Shown: one piece after another, positions 1-7,013 of the stretch
How positions within the stretch are numbered: the first letter of the stretch is position 1
Layout: every line of letters begins with the position of its first letter
Assembly: GCA_031270925.1 (NCBI GenBank)
Contig: JAISWY010000129.1
Span: 1-9,480 of the forward strand
DNA from: Candidatus Symbiothrix sp.
Lineage (GTDB): Bacteria; Bacteroidota; Bacteroidia; Bacteroidales; Azobacteroidaceae
Length of the DNA: 9,480 nt
Direction of reading: 5' to 3'
Position numbers and translations under genes: made by a program
The notes under the pieces: model-generated
The model's database searches: none
What the model was told of the DNA's origin: nothing
What the model saw: only the letters and a program-made list of their open reading frames with translations

Positions 1-941
1 TGCACCAAGCCTTTTCCGAACGAGCGGCGACCGACAATCACGGCGCGATCCCAATCCTGCAAGGCTCCCGAAACGATTTCGCTGGCCGAAGCCGACGATT
101 CATTAATCAAAACCACCACTTTTCCTTCTTCTACACTGCCTTTCATTGTGGCATAGGCGTTTTCACGTTGCTGATGTACGCCTTCGGTATAAACGATCAG
201 GCTGCCGCGTTTTAGAAACTCGTTGGCGATGTCGATGGCCGTATTCATGTATCCGCCGCCGTTGTCCTGCAAATCCAAAATCAGGTTTTGCAATCCTTTG
301 GCCTGCAAGTCGCGTAAAGCGCTCTTAAATTCATCGTAAGTAGATGCTGCAAAACGATTCAGTTTGATATATCCGGTGGCGCTGTCGATCATATACGCAG
401 CATCCAGACTGTAAATCGGAATTTTATCCCGGACAATTTTAAACGGAATCAAATTGGCATTGCGGCTACGCATGACTTTTATCTGCACTGTCGTTCCTTT
501 TTTCCCGCGGAGGCGCGACATGATGTCGGTATTTTTCATGCCTGCACCGGCAATCAAAGTATCGTTCACGTAAATAATGCGGTCGCCGGCTACCAAACCC
601 ACTTTTTCCGATGGACCGCCGGGGATGACTTGCACCACATACAAAGTATCGGTCAGCATGTTGAATTGGATGCCGATACCATCGAAATTGCCTTGCAACG
701 GTTCGTTCAAATCCTTTACTTCCGCCGGCGTCAAATAATCGGAATGTGGATCTAATTTTTGCAGCAAAGCCCGGATGGCATCTTCTACTAATTCATTGGA
801 GTTTACAGTATCTATATAGAGATTTTCGATGGCTGCGATGGTCATATTGATTTTGTGAGCCGCCGGATCCTTGTAATTTTGTCCATACGAACACGACGAC
901 AGAAGCATCAGCAGACAAAGGGAAATAACGATATTTTTCAT
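1..941 (-). CDS. S41 family carboxy-terminal processing protease with PDZ domain, putative lipoprotein (3' end outside window)
   Basis: A periplasmic or membrane-anchored serine protease of the CtpA/Prc type, which cleaves near protein C-termini. I translated it by hand from the ATG at 941; 313 residues are visible. Residues 1-17 form a signal peptide with a lipobox-like end (LLSSC, Cys17), so it may be a lipoprotein. A family-typical DPHSDYL stretch is at 64-70, a PDZ domain at about 85-160, and the S41 core follows with LDLQDNGGG at 222-230. By alignment with E. coli Prc (Ser430/Lys455/Gln459), Ser285 in SSASASE is the nucleophile and Lys310 in SFGKG is the general base, with the same 25-residue spacing. 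The frame runs off the left edge at the codon expected to encode the third catalytic residue, Gln314 (bases CA are present). Relatives in Bacteroidota are usually over 500 residues, so roughly 200 are missing. Eight A's directly precede the ATG. It lies 15 bp behind the dehydratase gene; a role in glycan export is not shown. Confidence 0.93.
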   Translation of the reverse strand, partial: MKNIVISLCLLMLLSSCSYGQNYKDPAAHKINMTIAAIENLYIDTVNSNELVEDAIRALLQKLDPHSDYLTPAEVKDLNEPLQGNFDGIGIQFNMLTDTLYVVQVIPGGPSEKVGLVAGDRIIYVNDTLIAGAGMKNTDIMSRLRGKKGTTVQIKVMRSRNANLIPFKIVRDKIPIYSLDAAYMIDSATGYIKLNRFAASTYDEFKSALRDLQAKGLQNLILDLQDNGGGYMNTAIDIANEFLKRGSLIVYTEGVHQQRENAYATMKGSVEEGKVVVLINESSASASEIVSGALQDWDRAVIVGRRSFGKGLV

Positions 942-956
942 TTTTTTTTCGTTTAT

Positions 957-2921
957 TTATTTTATTATAGTATCAAATGTTTTAAATTTAGAATTTTGAC
1001 TGATAAATTCAGGAACCATTTTTTTCATTTGTTTTACAACCTCCGCCGGAACTTGCGTTTTGGCGACGTGCAAGAGTTGTTCCAAATCGGCTTTTACCTG
1101 TTCGTAATCGTATTCACGAACGGTTCCGATTGTGATTTTCGGATTGTGCGTCGGTTGTGCGGTTTCTTTGTCGTAAAGCAATTCTTCGTAAAGTTTTTCG
1201 CCCGGACGCAAGCCCGTAAAAACGATGTTGATGTCGCGATAAGGCACATATCCCGATAGCCGAATCATTTCTTCCGCCATCGTTTTGATGCGCACCGGCT
1301 CGCCCATATCGAAGACAAACACTTCGCCGCCTTTACCGAAATTGCCGGCGTCGAGTACCAAGCGACAAGCTTCGGTAATAGTCATGAAATAACGGATAAT
1401 ATCGGGATGGGTAATTGTAACCGGCCCGCCTTCATTGATTTGTTTTTCAAAGCGCGGAATAACCGAGCCGTTCGACCCCAGTACATTTCCGAAACGGGTG
1501 GTTATGAAACGCGGCGCCGCACTTTTGAATGTTTCTTTCAGTTTTTTCGACAGCGATTGCACATACATTTCGGCAATGCGTTTCGAGGCGCCCATCACAT
1601 TGCTCGGATTCACGGCTTTATCGGTCGAAATCATCACAAAGGCTTCCACATTATATTCGGCCGCCAAATCGGCTATGTTTTTGCTTCCCATCACATTGGT
1701 CAGAATCGCTTCACAAGGAAATTCCTCCATCAGGGGAACGTGCTTGTAAGCGGCTGCGTGATAAATCACGTCGGGGTGATAGCTTTCAAAAACTTGTTTC
1801 ATCAAATCGTAGTTGCGCACATCGGCCATCAGGGCTTTGTATTGGATATTCGGGTGTTTATCCTGCACTTCCATCGCGATTTCGTGCAAGGGACTTTCGG
1901 CCACATCGCAAATCAGCAGTTGTTTGATATTGAATTGGCAGACTTGTCGCACGATTTCACTTCCGATAGAGCCGGCCGCACCCGTAATTAGCACGGATTT
2001 CTCGCACAACTGTTGCGCGATTTTCGCCATATCGATCTGAATAGGAATGCGTTGCAATAAATCTTCGATTTTTACTTTTTTCAACATCGTAAAACGGCCG
2101 CGTTCGTTGTTGAGATTCTCGATGGGTGGAGTTACCAACAAATCTTTCCGGTATTTGGCTGCATAGTCTGAAATCCATTGTTTTTCTTCCCGATCGATTT
2201 CTTTCGGATTAATCAGAATCGCCGAGAAACGATTGCGGATCTTGGTCTTGTGGAAAATCTCCTTGGCATAATAAACCGGCTTATTAAACACTTGCTTGTC
2301 GGATTCTTTCTTATCCATTGAAACAAAACCGATAACATGGTATTTCATAAATTCTACATGGTTGATTAATCGCACCATGTCGATATTGGAAGAACTGAGT
2401 CCATACATCAACACGGGCGTTTGCTTGTTTGGCTTGGAATTGTTCAAGGTAGCGTAATCGAATAGTAATCGAATAGTCATTTTGCTGAAAACCAATAAAG
2501 TAAAGGTAAAAATGAAATGGATGATAAATCCGATATTCGGAAAAATGAAATGCTTGAAATGACGATTTAAAATGGTATTGACGATGAGCAAAACGAAAGT
2601 CGAGCCAACCAGGGCCACGCCGATATTCAGCACATCGCGAAAACCGAAATAACGCACCACGCTTTTATAAGTGCGGAAAAAGTGGAAAAACAATGCCGTA
2701 ATCAGCAGAGTACAAGCCAATTTGATTAAAAATGGCGCAAATATATAAGTTGCATGAGTCAGGTCGAAGCAAATCAGGTATGAAATGCCGAACGTGCAAC
2801 ATACGATAAACAAATCGAGTACAAAAATGATTCTCTTGGGCAAATAAGGAATCCTGTCCAATTTGTATAATATAGTCTTAAAAGTTCCTTTTAGTGCATT
2901 AAACCTCTTCATATTTAACAT
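957..2921 (-). CDS. Membrane-bound UDP-HexNAc 4,6-dehydratase, CapD/WbpM/PglF type
   Basis: A 654-residue inner-membrane nucleotide-sugar dehydratase. It probably converts UDP-GlcNAc to the UDP-4-keto-6-deoxy sugar that the aminotransferase encoded just upstream then uses. Four hydrophobic segments lie at about 31-52, 59-81, 98-117 and 125-147. A CoA-binding-like Rossmann region follows at about 165-290, then a cytoplasmic extended-SDR catalytic domain. The NAD(P) loop TGAAGSIGSE is at 313-322. STDK at 432-435 and MGASK at 443-447 form the active site. The usual SDR tyrosine of YxxxK is replaced by Met443, as in WbpM-type enzymes, while soluble FlaA1 keeps tyrosine. RFGNVLGSNGS (476-486) and LRPGEKLYEELL (571-582) are further family signatures. 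The start at 2921 overlaps the end of the aminotransferase gene by 7 bp, suggesting translational coupling. A second ATG at 2912 (Met4) is possible, and neither has a clear ribosome binding site. The exact substrate is inferred from the neighbours. Confidence 0.93.
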   Translation of the reverse strand: MLNMKRFNALKGTFKTILYKLDRIPYLPKRIIFVLDLFIVCCTFGISYLICFDLTHATYIFAPFLIKLACTLLITALFFHFFRTYKSVVRYFGFRDVLNIGVALVGSTFVLLIVNTILNRHFKHFIFPNIGFIIHFIFTFTLLVFSKMTIRLLFDYATLNNSKPNKQTPVLMYGLSSSNIDMVRLINHVEFMKYHVIGFVSMDKKESDKQVFNKPVYYAKEIFHKTKIRNRFSAILINPKEIDREEKQWISDYAAKYRKDLLVTPPIENLNNERGRFTMLKKVKIEDLLQRIPIQIDMAKIAQQLCEKSVLITGAAGSIGSEIVRQVCQFNIKQLLICDVAESPLHEIAMEVQDKHPNIQYKALMADVRNYDLMKQVFESYHPDVIYHAAAYKHVPLMEEFPCEAILTNVMGSKNIADLAAEYNVEAFVMISTDKAVNPSNVMGASKRIAEMYVQSLSKKLKETFKSAAPRFITTRFGNVLGSNGSVIPRFEKQINEGGPVTITHPDIIRYFMTITEACRLVLDAGNFGKGGEVFVFDMGEPVRIKTMAEEMIRLSGYVPYRDINIVFTGLRPGEKLYEELLYDKETAQPTHNPKITIGTVREYDYEQVKADLEQLLHVAKTQVPAEVVKQMKKMVPEFISQNSKFKTFDTIIK

Positions 2922-4060
2922 CTTTTAATGTTTTTTATGATGATGCTGCTAATTTCTTCCAATTCATCCGTGCTGAGGTTCGAACCGGAAGGAAGACATA
3001 AACCCGTCCGGAACAATTCGTCCGAAACGTGTTCCCCATAGAAGTGACCGTTTTCAAAGATGGGTTGGCGGTGCATCGGCTTCCATAGGAAACGCGATTC
3101 GATGCCTTCTTCGGCCAATTTTTCACGCAAGAAAGCGCAATCGACACCGTCGGTTTGTTTCGGATCGACTAAAATGCATGACAACCAATGGTTGGAGAAA
3201 AAGCGTTCGTCGGGTTCGGTATGCACCGTGATACCCGGAATCGAAGCAAAAACATCTCTGTAATAACGGTTTATAGATCGGCGCGCGACGATGCGGTCTT
3301 CCAAAACCGTCATTTGTCCGCGGCCTACGCCGGCAACAATATTGCTCATCCCGTAATTGTAACCGATTTGCGAATGTTGGTACCAATCGGCTGTGTCGCG
3401 TGCTTGCGAGGCCAAGAAACGGGCTCGGCAAATCAATGCCTTGTCTGAAGAAACGAAAACACCACCACTTGAAGACGTGATGATTTTATTTCCGTTGAAC
3501 GAAATAACGGACGCATTGCCGAAAGTACCACATTTTTGTCCTTTATAGGCCGAGCCTAAGGATTCGGCGGCGTCTTCCAAAAGCACGATGTCGTATTTTT
3601 GTGCAATGGCTTGAATTTCATCGATTTGTGCAGGCATTCCATAGAGATTGACCCACACGATGGCTTTCGGCTTTTTGCCTTTTCGACTACAGTCGATAAT
3701 GGCTTCTTCCAAATATTCGGGAGAGAGATTCCATGTAAGGCGCTCGCTATCAATAAGAACCGGTTTGGCTTCGAGGTAAATCACCGGATTGATGGTCGCG
3801 GCGAAAGTAAAATCTTGACACAGCACCCAATCTCCTTTTTGAACGCCCAACAACATCAGCGCCAAATGCAAGGCCGATGTGCCGGAATTGAGGGCTACTA
3901 CTTCGCTGTTGCCGCCCAGAAACGATTGTAAATCGTTTTCAAAGCCGGTTACATTGTCGCCCATGGTAGTAATCCAATTTTTATCGAAGGCATCTTTCAC
4001 AAAGTCAATTTCTTTGCCCGAAAGATGCGGCGGAGAAATCCAAATCCGATATTTATTCAT
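2915..4060 (-). CDS. DegT/DnrJ/EryC1-family PLP aminotransferase for a 4-amino-4,6-dideoxy sugar (PglE/WcfR-like)
   Basis: A 381-residue cytoplasmic sugar aminotransferase of normal family length. It probably transfers an amino group from glutamate to C4 of the UDP-4-keto-6-deoxy-HexNAc made by the adjacent dehydratase. Visible motifs are the PLP-phosphate loop SGTSALHLAL (59-68), LEDAAESLGS (161-170) with Asp163 placed to contact the pyridine nitrogen, and SFNGNKIITSSSGG (187-200) with Lys192 as the Schiff-base lysine. NGNKIIT is typical of PglE-like enzymes. At 234-240 the sequence reads YNYGMSN, whereas many relatives as I recall them have YNYRMSN, so Gly237 may matter. Whether the amino group ends equatorial (bacillosamine precursor) or axial (AATGal, as for WcfR of Bacteroides fragilis polysaccharide A) cannot be told by eye. 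The ATG at 4060 is 3 bp behind the phosphoglycosyl transferase stop, and the stop codon lies inside the start of the dehydratase gene. Family assignment is firm; the product is inferred. Confidence 0.93.
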   Translation of the reverse strand: MNKYRIWISPPHLSGKEIDFVKDAFDKNWITTMGDNVTGFENDLQSFLGGNSEVVALNSGTSALHLALMLLGVQKGDWVLCQDFTFAATINPVIYLEAKPVLIDSERLTWNLSPEYLEEAIIDCSRKGKKPKAIVWVNLYGMPAQIDEIQAIAQKYDIVLLEDAAESLGSAYKGQKCGTFGNASVISFNGNKIITSSSGGVFVSSDKALICRARFLASQARDTADWYQHSQIGYNYGMSNIVAGVGRGQMTVLEDRIVARRSINRYYRDVFASIPGITVHTEPDERFFSNHWLSCILVDPKQTDGVDCAFLREKLAEEGIESRFLWKPMHRQPIFENGHFYGEHVSDELFRTGLCLPSGSNLSTDELEEISSIIIKNIKRC

Positions 4061-4063
4061 TCT

Positions 4064-4669
4064 TCAATTATTTCCGTTAAACCATTCCATTGTAACGTTT
4101 TCCGATGCGTTGACCGTTTCCGTTCGGAAGATTTTTTGTAAAGTTAAAAACAAAATCTTCATATCGAGTGCAAACGATAAATGTTCGACGTACAAGTTGT
4201 CGAAATGAAATTTTTCCGTCCAACTGATCGCGTTTCGACCGTTCACTTGCGCCAGTCCGGTAATTCCCCCGCAAATATCGTGCCGCTTTTTTTGTTCTGC
4301 ATTGTAAAGTTGCAAATATTCTTTCAATAGCGGTCGCGGGCCGACGAGACTCATGTTTCCAACTAAAACATTCCAAAGGTTGGGAAGTTCGTCCAGCGAG
4401 CATTTCCGGATAAATGCGCCGATTTTTGTGATTCGTTGCATATCCGGGAGTAGATTTCCGTTGACGTCGCGCCGGTCGTTCATCGTTTTGAATTTTACGA
4501 TCGTGAACAATCGTTCGTTTTTGCCCGGTCGTTGTTGGAAAAAGAAAATTTTTCCACGATGGGCGATGCACAATACGATTATCAAAATCATCCAGAAGGG
4601 CGATAATACAATGATTGCAATCGCGGCAACTGAGAAATCCAACATCCGTTTTCCGAATTTCCGATACAT
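4064..4669 (-). CDS. Small monotopic phosphoglycosyl transferase (PglC/WcfS-like initiating sugar transferase)
   Basis: A 201-residue bacterial sugar transferase of the minimal type. It moves a sugar phosphate from a UDP-sugar to undecaprenyl phosphate at the inner membrane, the first step of glycan repeat-unit assembly. The N-terminus has an amphipathic start, a basic patch (KRMLD) and one hydrophobic segment at about 12-35, broken by Ser23-Pro24. This matches the Ser-Pro pair that makes the re-entrant helix of Campylobacter PglC. Asp93-Glu94 in SLDELPNLWN is the catalytic dyad, at the same numbers as in PglC. Also seen are QQRPGKNERLF (45-55), the KF.TM segment (59-63), MSLVGPRPLL (106-115) and GITGLAQVNGRN (135-146). 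There is no multi-TM WbaP-like N-terminal domain. The ATG at 4669 is 4 bp from the gmd stop. Downstream aminotransferase and dehydratase genes suggest the donor is a UDP-4-amino-4,6-dideoxy-HexNAc or its acetylated form, which is an inference from context. Confidence 0.93.
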   Translation of the reverse strand: MYRKFGKRMLDFSVAAIAIIVLSPFWMILIIVLCIAHRGKIFFFQQRPGKNERLFTIVKFKTMNDRRDVNGNLLPDMQRITKIGAFIRKCSLDELPNLWNVLVGNMSLVGPRPLLKEYLQLYNAEQKKRHDICGGITGLAQVNGRNAISWTEKFHFDNLYVEHLSFALDMKILFLTLQKIFRTETVNASENVTMEWFNGNN

Positions 4670-4673
4670 TCGA

Positions 4674-5825
4674 TTATTCGAAATAATTCAATATGCGATA
4701 GCCTTCTTTTTGAAGTAAAGCATTCTTTTTCACTTCTTTAACGTCGGAACGCATCATATCTTTTACCAATGCGGGCAAATCGTATTCGGGCGTCCAGCCT
4801 AAAAGAGTGCGCGATTTGGTGGGGTCGCCGATCAGCAATTCCACTTCCGTAGGACGGAAATAGGCTTTATCGACGGCTACCACTTCTTTGCCGACAAGCA
4901 TTTTTGCGTTTTCCAAATATTCCGCTCCCGCTTTTTCGATAAACAATTTTTCGTTGATGCCGGCGATTTTACCTTTTTCGTTGACGCCTTCGCCCGAAAA
5001 CGCCACTTCCAAACCAAGTTCGGCGAAAGACATTTTCACAAAGTCGCGCACGGTGGTCGTAATTCCTGTTGCAATCACGTAATCCGAAGGTTTGTCTTGT
5101 TGTAAAATCAGGTACATCGCACGGACATAGTCTTTGGCGTGTCCCCAATCGCGTTGGGCGGAAAGATTGCCGAGGAAAAGCTTATCTTGCATGCTGAGTG
5201 CGATGCGGCTTACGGCGCGGGTAATTTTGCGGGTTACGAATGTTTCGCCGCGCAAGGGGCTTTCGTGGTTGAACAGAATACCGTTGCTGGCGTGCATACC
5301 GTAAGCCTCGCGGTAATTAACGGTAATCCAGTAGCCGTAAAGCTTGGCCACAGCGTATGGCGAGCGCGGATAAAACGGCGTGGTTTCCTTTTGTGGAATT
5401 TCCTGCACCAATCCGTAAAGTTCGGATGTGGATGCCTGATAGACGCGTGTTTTTTCCGTCAAACCGAGCAGGCGAACCGATTCCAGAATACGCAAAGTGC
5501 CGATTCCGTCGGCATTAGCGGTGTATTCGGGCGTATCGAAACTTACTTTTACGTGGCTCATGGCGGCGAGGTTGTAAATTTCGTCGGGTTGCACTTCCTG
5601 TATGATGCGTGTAATGTTCATCGAATCGGTCAAATCGCCGTAGTGCAGTATCAGTTTGCGTTCTTTTTCGTGCGGCCCTTGATAGAGGTGGTCGATGCGG
5701 TCGGTGTTGAAAAGCGACGAGCGGCGTTTCATCCCATGAACCGTGTAACCTTTTTTAATCAGGTATTCGGCCAAATAAGCGCCGTCCTGACCTGTAATTC
5801 CGGTAATTAATGCTGTTTTTCCCAT
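4674..5825 (-). CDS. gmd: GDP-mannose 4,6-dehydratase
   Basis: A 383-residue cytoplasmic extended-SDR enzyme that converts GDP-D-mannose to GDP-4-keto-6-deoxy-D-mannose, the first step toward GDP-L-fucose. The cofactor loop [14 protein letters not shown] is at 9-22. [16 protein letters not shown] (34-49) is a Gmd signature. Active-site residues by alignment with E. coli Gmd (Thr132, Glu134, Tyr156, Lys160) are Thr133, Glu135, Tyr157 and Lys161, all present in STSELYG and [22 protein letters not shown] (187-201) and [12 protein letters not shown] (223-234) are also typical. Length is close to the usual 370 or so. I chose the ATG at 5825; the open frame continues upstream to a TTG at 5846, but those 7 extra codons are repeat-derived and precede a good MGKTALITG start. 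It lies 78 bp behind fcl, the largest gap in the cluster, and 4 bp before the phosphoglycosyl transferase. Its product feeds the enzyme encoded by fcl. Confidence 0.96.
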   Translation of the reverse strand: MGKTALITGITGQDGAYLAEYLIKKGYTVHGMKRRSSLFNTDRIDHLYQGPHEKERKLILHYGDLTDSMNITRIIQEVQPDEIYNLAAMSHVKVSFDTPEYTANADGIGTLRILESVRLLGLTEKTRVYQASTSELYGLVQEIPQKETTPFYPRSPYAVAKLYGYWITVNYREAYGMHASNGILFNHESPLRGETFVTRKITRAVSRIALSMQDKLFLGNLSAQRDWGHAKDYVRAMYLILQQDKPSDYVIATGITTTVRDFVKMSFAELGLEVAFSGEGVNEKGKIAGINEKLFIEKAGAEYLENAKMLVGKEVVAVDKAYFRPTEVELLIGDPTKSRTLLGWTPEYDLPALVKDMMRSDVKEVKKNALLQKEGYRILNYFE

Positions 5826-5840
5826 ATTTTTATTTTTTAC

Positions 5841-5870
5841 CCCCAACCCCCTAAGAGGGCTAAGTTCCGT
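5841..5870. repeat. Degenerate C-rich/G-rich intergenic repeat, copy upstream of gmd
   Basis: The 78-bp gap between fcl and gmd (5826-5903) holds this element, which on the plus strand reads CCCCCAACCCCCTAAGAGGG followed by CTAAGTTCC. Its core CCCTAAGAGGG can fold into a small hairpin. On the transcribed strand it gives two runs of five G's (GGGGGTTGGGGG) 15-26 bases before the gmd ATG, then an A/T-rich leader. I recognise the general pattern from memory as a common Bacteroidota intergenic repeat; this has not been checked against a genome. It may influence gmd translation or be inert. The rest of the gap is A-rich and shows no TAnnTTTG promoter. Confidence 0.45.
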
Positions 5871-5903
5871 GTTTGTTTCTAATTTATTCCCTTTTTTTGA
5901 AAA

Positions 5904-7004
5904 TCAGGCTATCCCAAAGTCCCCTTTAGAGGATTTTGGAGTAATGTACCAATCAAATAATTTTTTCACGCCTTCTTCGATTTCAATTTTATGATGCCAA
6001 CCCAAACTGTGGATTTTCGACGGGTCGGTTAGCTTGCGCATCGTGCCGTCGGGCTTTTCAGCATTAAAGAAGAATTGGCCTTTGTAACCGATCGTTTCGG
6101 CTATGATTTCGGCCAAGCGGCGAATGGTAACTTCTTTTCCCGTACCAATATTTATATGTGTATTGCGGGTTTCCTTGCCTTCGATTTTCACATCTTTAAA
6201 ATCGATGTTTTCCATGGCGAAAACGCAGGCGTCGGCCATTTCTTCGCTCCAAAGAAATTCGCGCAAGGGCGTTCCTGTTCCCCAGATTTCGACTTGACTG
6301 CCGATAACACCATATTTATGCAGTTTTTCGAGGATGGCTTCTTGCGAATCTATGCCCGAAACGCCTTCGACCGGCAATTTATTGAAATCGTTGCGGATGG
6401 CGTCCCAATTATTTTCCATCAATTGTTTGGCCAGATACACTTTGCGCAGGATAGCGGGCAAAACGTGCGATTTTTCCAAATCGAAATTGTCGTTGGGACC
6501 ATATAAATTGGTCGGCATCACGGCGATGTAATTCGTTCCGTATTGCAGATTGTAACTTTCGCAGAGCTTGATGCCTGCAATTTTGGCCAATGCGTAAGGT
6601 TCGTTGGTGTATTCGAGCGGCGAGGTCAGCAAACTGTCTTCGGGCATCGGTTGCGGCGCTTCCCGCGGGTAGATGCAGGTCGAACCTAAAAACAGCAGTT
6701 TCTTTACGCCGTTGAGATACGAAGCGTGAATCACATTGTTTTGGATTTGCAGGTTTTCGTAGATGAATTGGCCGCGATAGGTAAAGTTGGCGACGATTCC
6801 GCCCACTTTGGCGGCGGCGAGAAACACATATTCGGGTTTTTCTTTTTCAAAGAAATCGAATACCGCTTGCTGGTTCATCAAATCCAACTCGTCGATCGAT
6901 CGAAGCAGGAAGTGGGTGTAGCCTTTGTTTTTTAAGTTTTTCAGCAATGCCGAGCCTACTAAACCCAAGTGACCGGCCACGTAGATTTTTGCATTCTTTT
7001 CCAT
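5904..7004 (-). CDS. fcl: GDP-L-fucose synthase (GDP-4-keto-6-deoxymannose 3,5-epimerase/4-reductase)
   Basis: A 366-residue cytoplasmic SDR that epimerises C3 and C5 and reduces C4 of the Gmd product with NADPH, giving GDP-L-fucose. The cofactor loop is GHLGLVGSA (11-19), with Leu13 where many relatives have Arg. Catalytic residues match E. coli Fcl with an offset of one: Ser108 and Cys110 in GSTCIYP, Tyr137 and Lys141 in YALAK, and His180 in KSHVLPA. NLYGPNDNFD (166-175) is a further signature. The protein is about 45 residues longer than the E. coli enzyme. Most of the excess is an insertion around 192-235, which I recall as common in Bacteroidota homologues, plus a 12-residue tail after FDWYI. 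That tail (from 355) is encoded by a repeat-like inverted sequence and looks acquired. The ATG at 7004 lies 9 bp behind the antiterminator gene. Gene order here is fcl before gmd. Confidence 0.96.
   Translation of the reverse strand: MEKNAKIYVAGHLGLVGSALLKNLKNKGYTHFLLRSIDELDLMNQQAVFDFFEKEKPEYVFLAAAKVGGIVANFTYRGQFIYENLQIQNNVIHASYLNGVKKLLFLGSTCIYPREAPQPMPEDSLLTSPLEYTNEPYALAKIAGIKLCESYNLQYGTNYIAVMPTNLYGPNDNFDLEKSHVLPAILRKVYLAKQLMENNWDAIRNDFNKLPVEGVSGIDSQEAILEKLHKYGVIGSQVEIWGTGTPLREFLWSEEMADACVFAMENIDFKDVKIEGKETRNTHINIGTGKEVTIRRLAEIIAETIGYKGQFFFNAEKPDGTMRKLTDPSKIHSLGWHHKIEIEEGVKKLFDWYITPKSSKGDFGIA
5912..5940. repeat. Imperfect inverted repeat overlapping the 3' end of fcl, related to the 5841-5870 element
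   Basis: The plus strand reads TCCCAAAGTCC, an 8-base centre, then GGATTTTGGA. The two arms are inverted copies apart from one single-base indel and one mismatch. On the coding strand the centre reads CCTCTAAAGGGG, resembling the core of the element upstream of gmd but in the opposite orientation. It lies wholly inside the fcl reading frame and encodes most of the last 12 residues. A hairpin in the mRNA is possible, but no T-run follows directly, so it is not a classical terminator. Confidence 0.45.
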
Positions 7005-7013
7005 GTATCTTTA

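Noticed and set aside
964..981. Possible promoter for the protease: TATAAT (minus strand, 969-964) and a 7-of-8 match to TAnnTTTG (981-974)
   Set aside because: Both lie in the A/T-rich 3' end of the dehydratase coding region. No matching upstream element (TTTG or TTGACA) stands at the right distance, so chance is the simpler explanation.
1407..1991. A 194-codon plus-strand open frame antisense to the membrane dehydratase
   Set aside because: It covers the conserved Rossmann-fold region of the real gene, has no recognisable domain and no supporting start signal; a shadow frame.
5139..5810. A 223-codon open frame on the plus strand, antisense to gmd
   Set aside because: It lies wholly inside a well-conserved enzyme gene with intact catalytic motifs. 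Its translation resembles no family I recognise and looks like a shadow of the codon pattern on the other strand.
5826..5846. Seven-codon N-terminal extension of Gmd from a TTG at 5846
   Set aside because: The extra residues are encoded by the repeat and A-rich leader. The ATG at 5825 gives the standard MGKTALITG start at the usual distance from the cofactor loop.
5904..5940. Rho-independent terminator after fcl
   Set aside because: The inverted repeat overlapping the fcl stop is imperfect, and the nearest short T-run lies about 10 bases downstream. The tight downstream gene order also argues for read-through.
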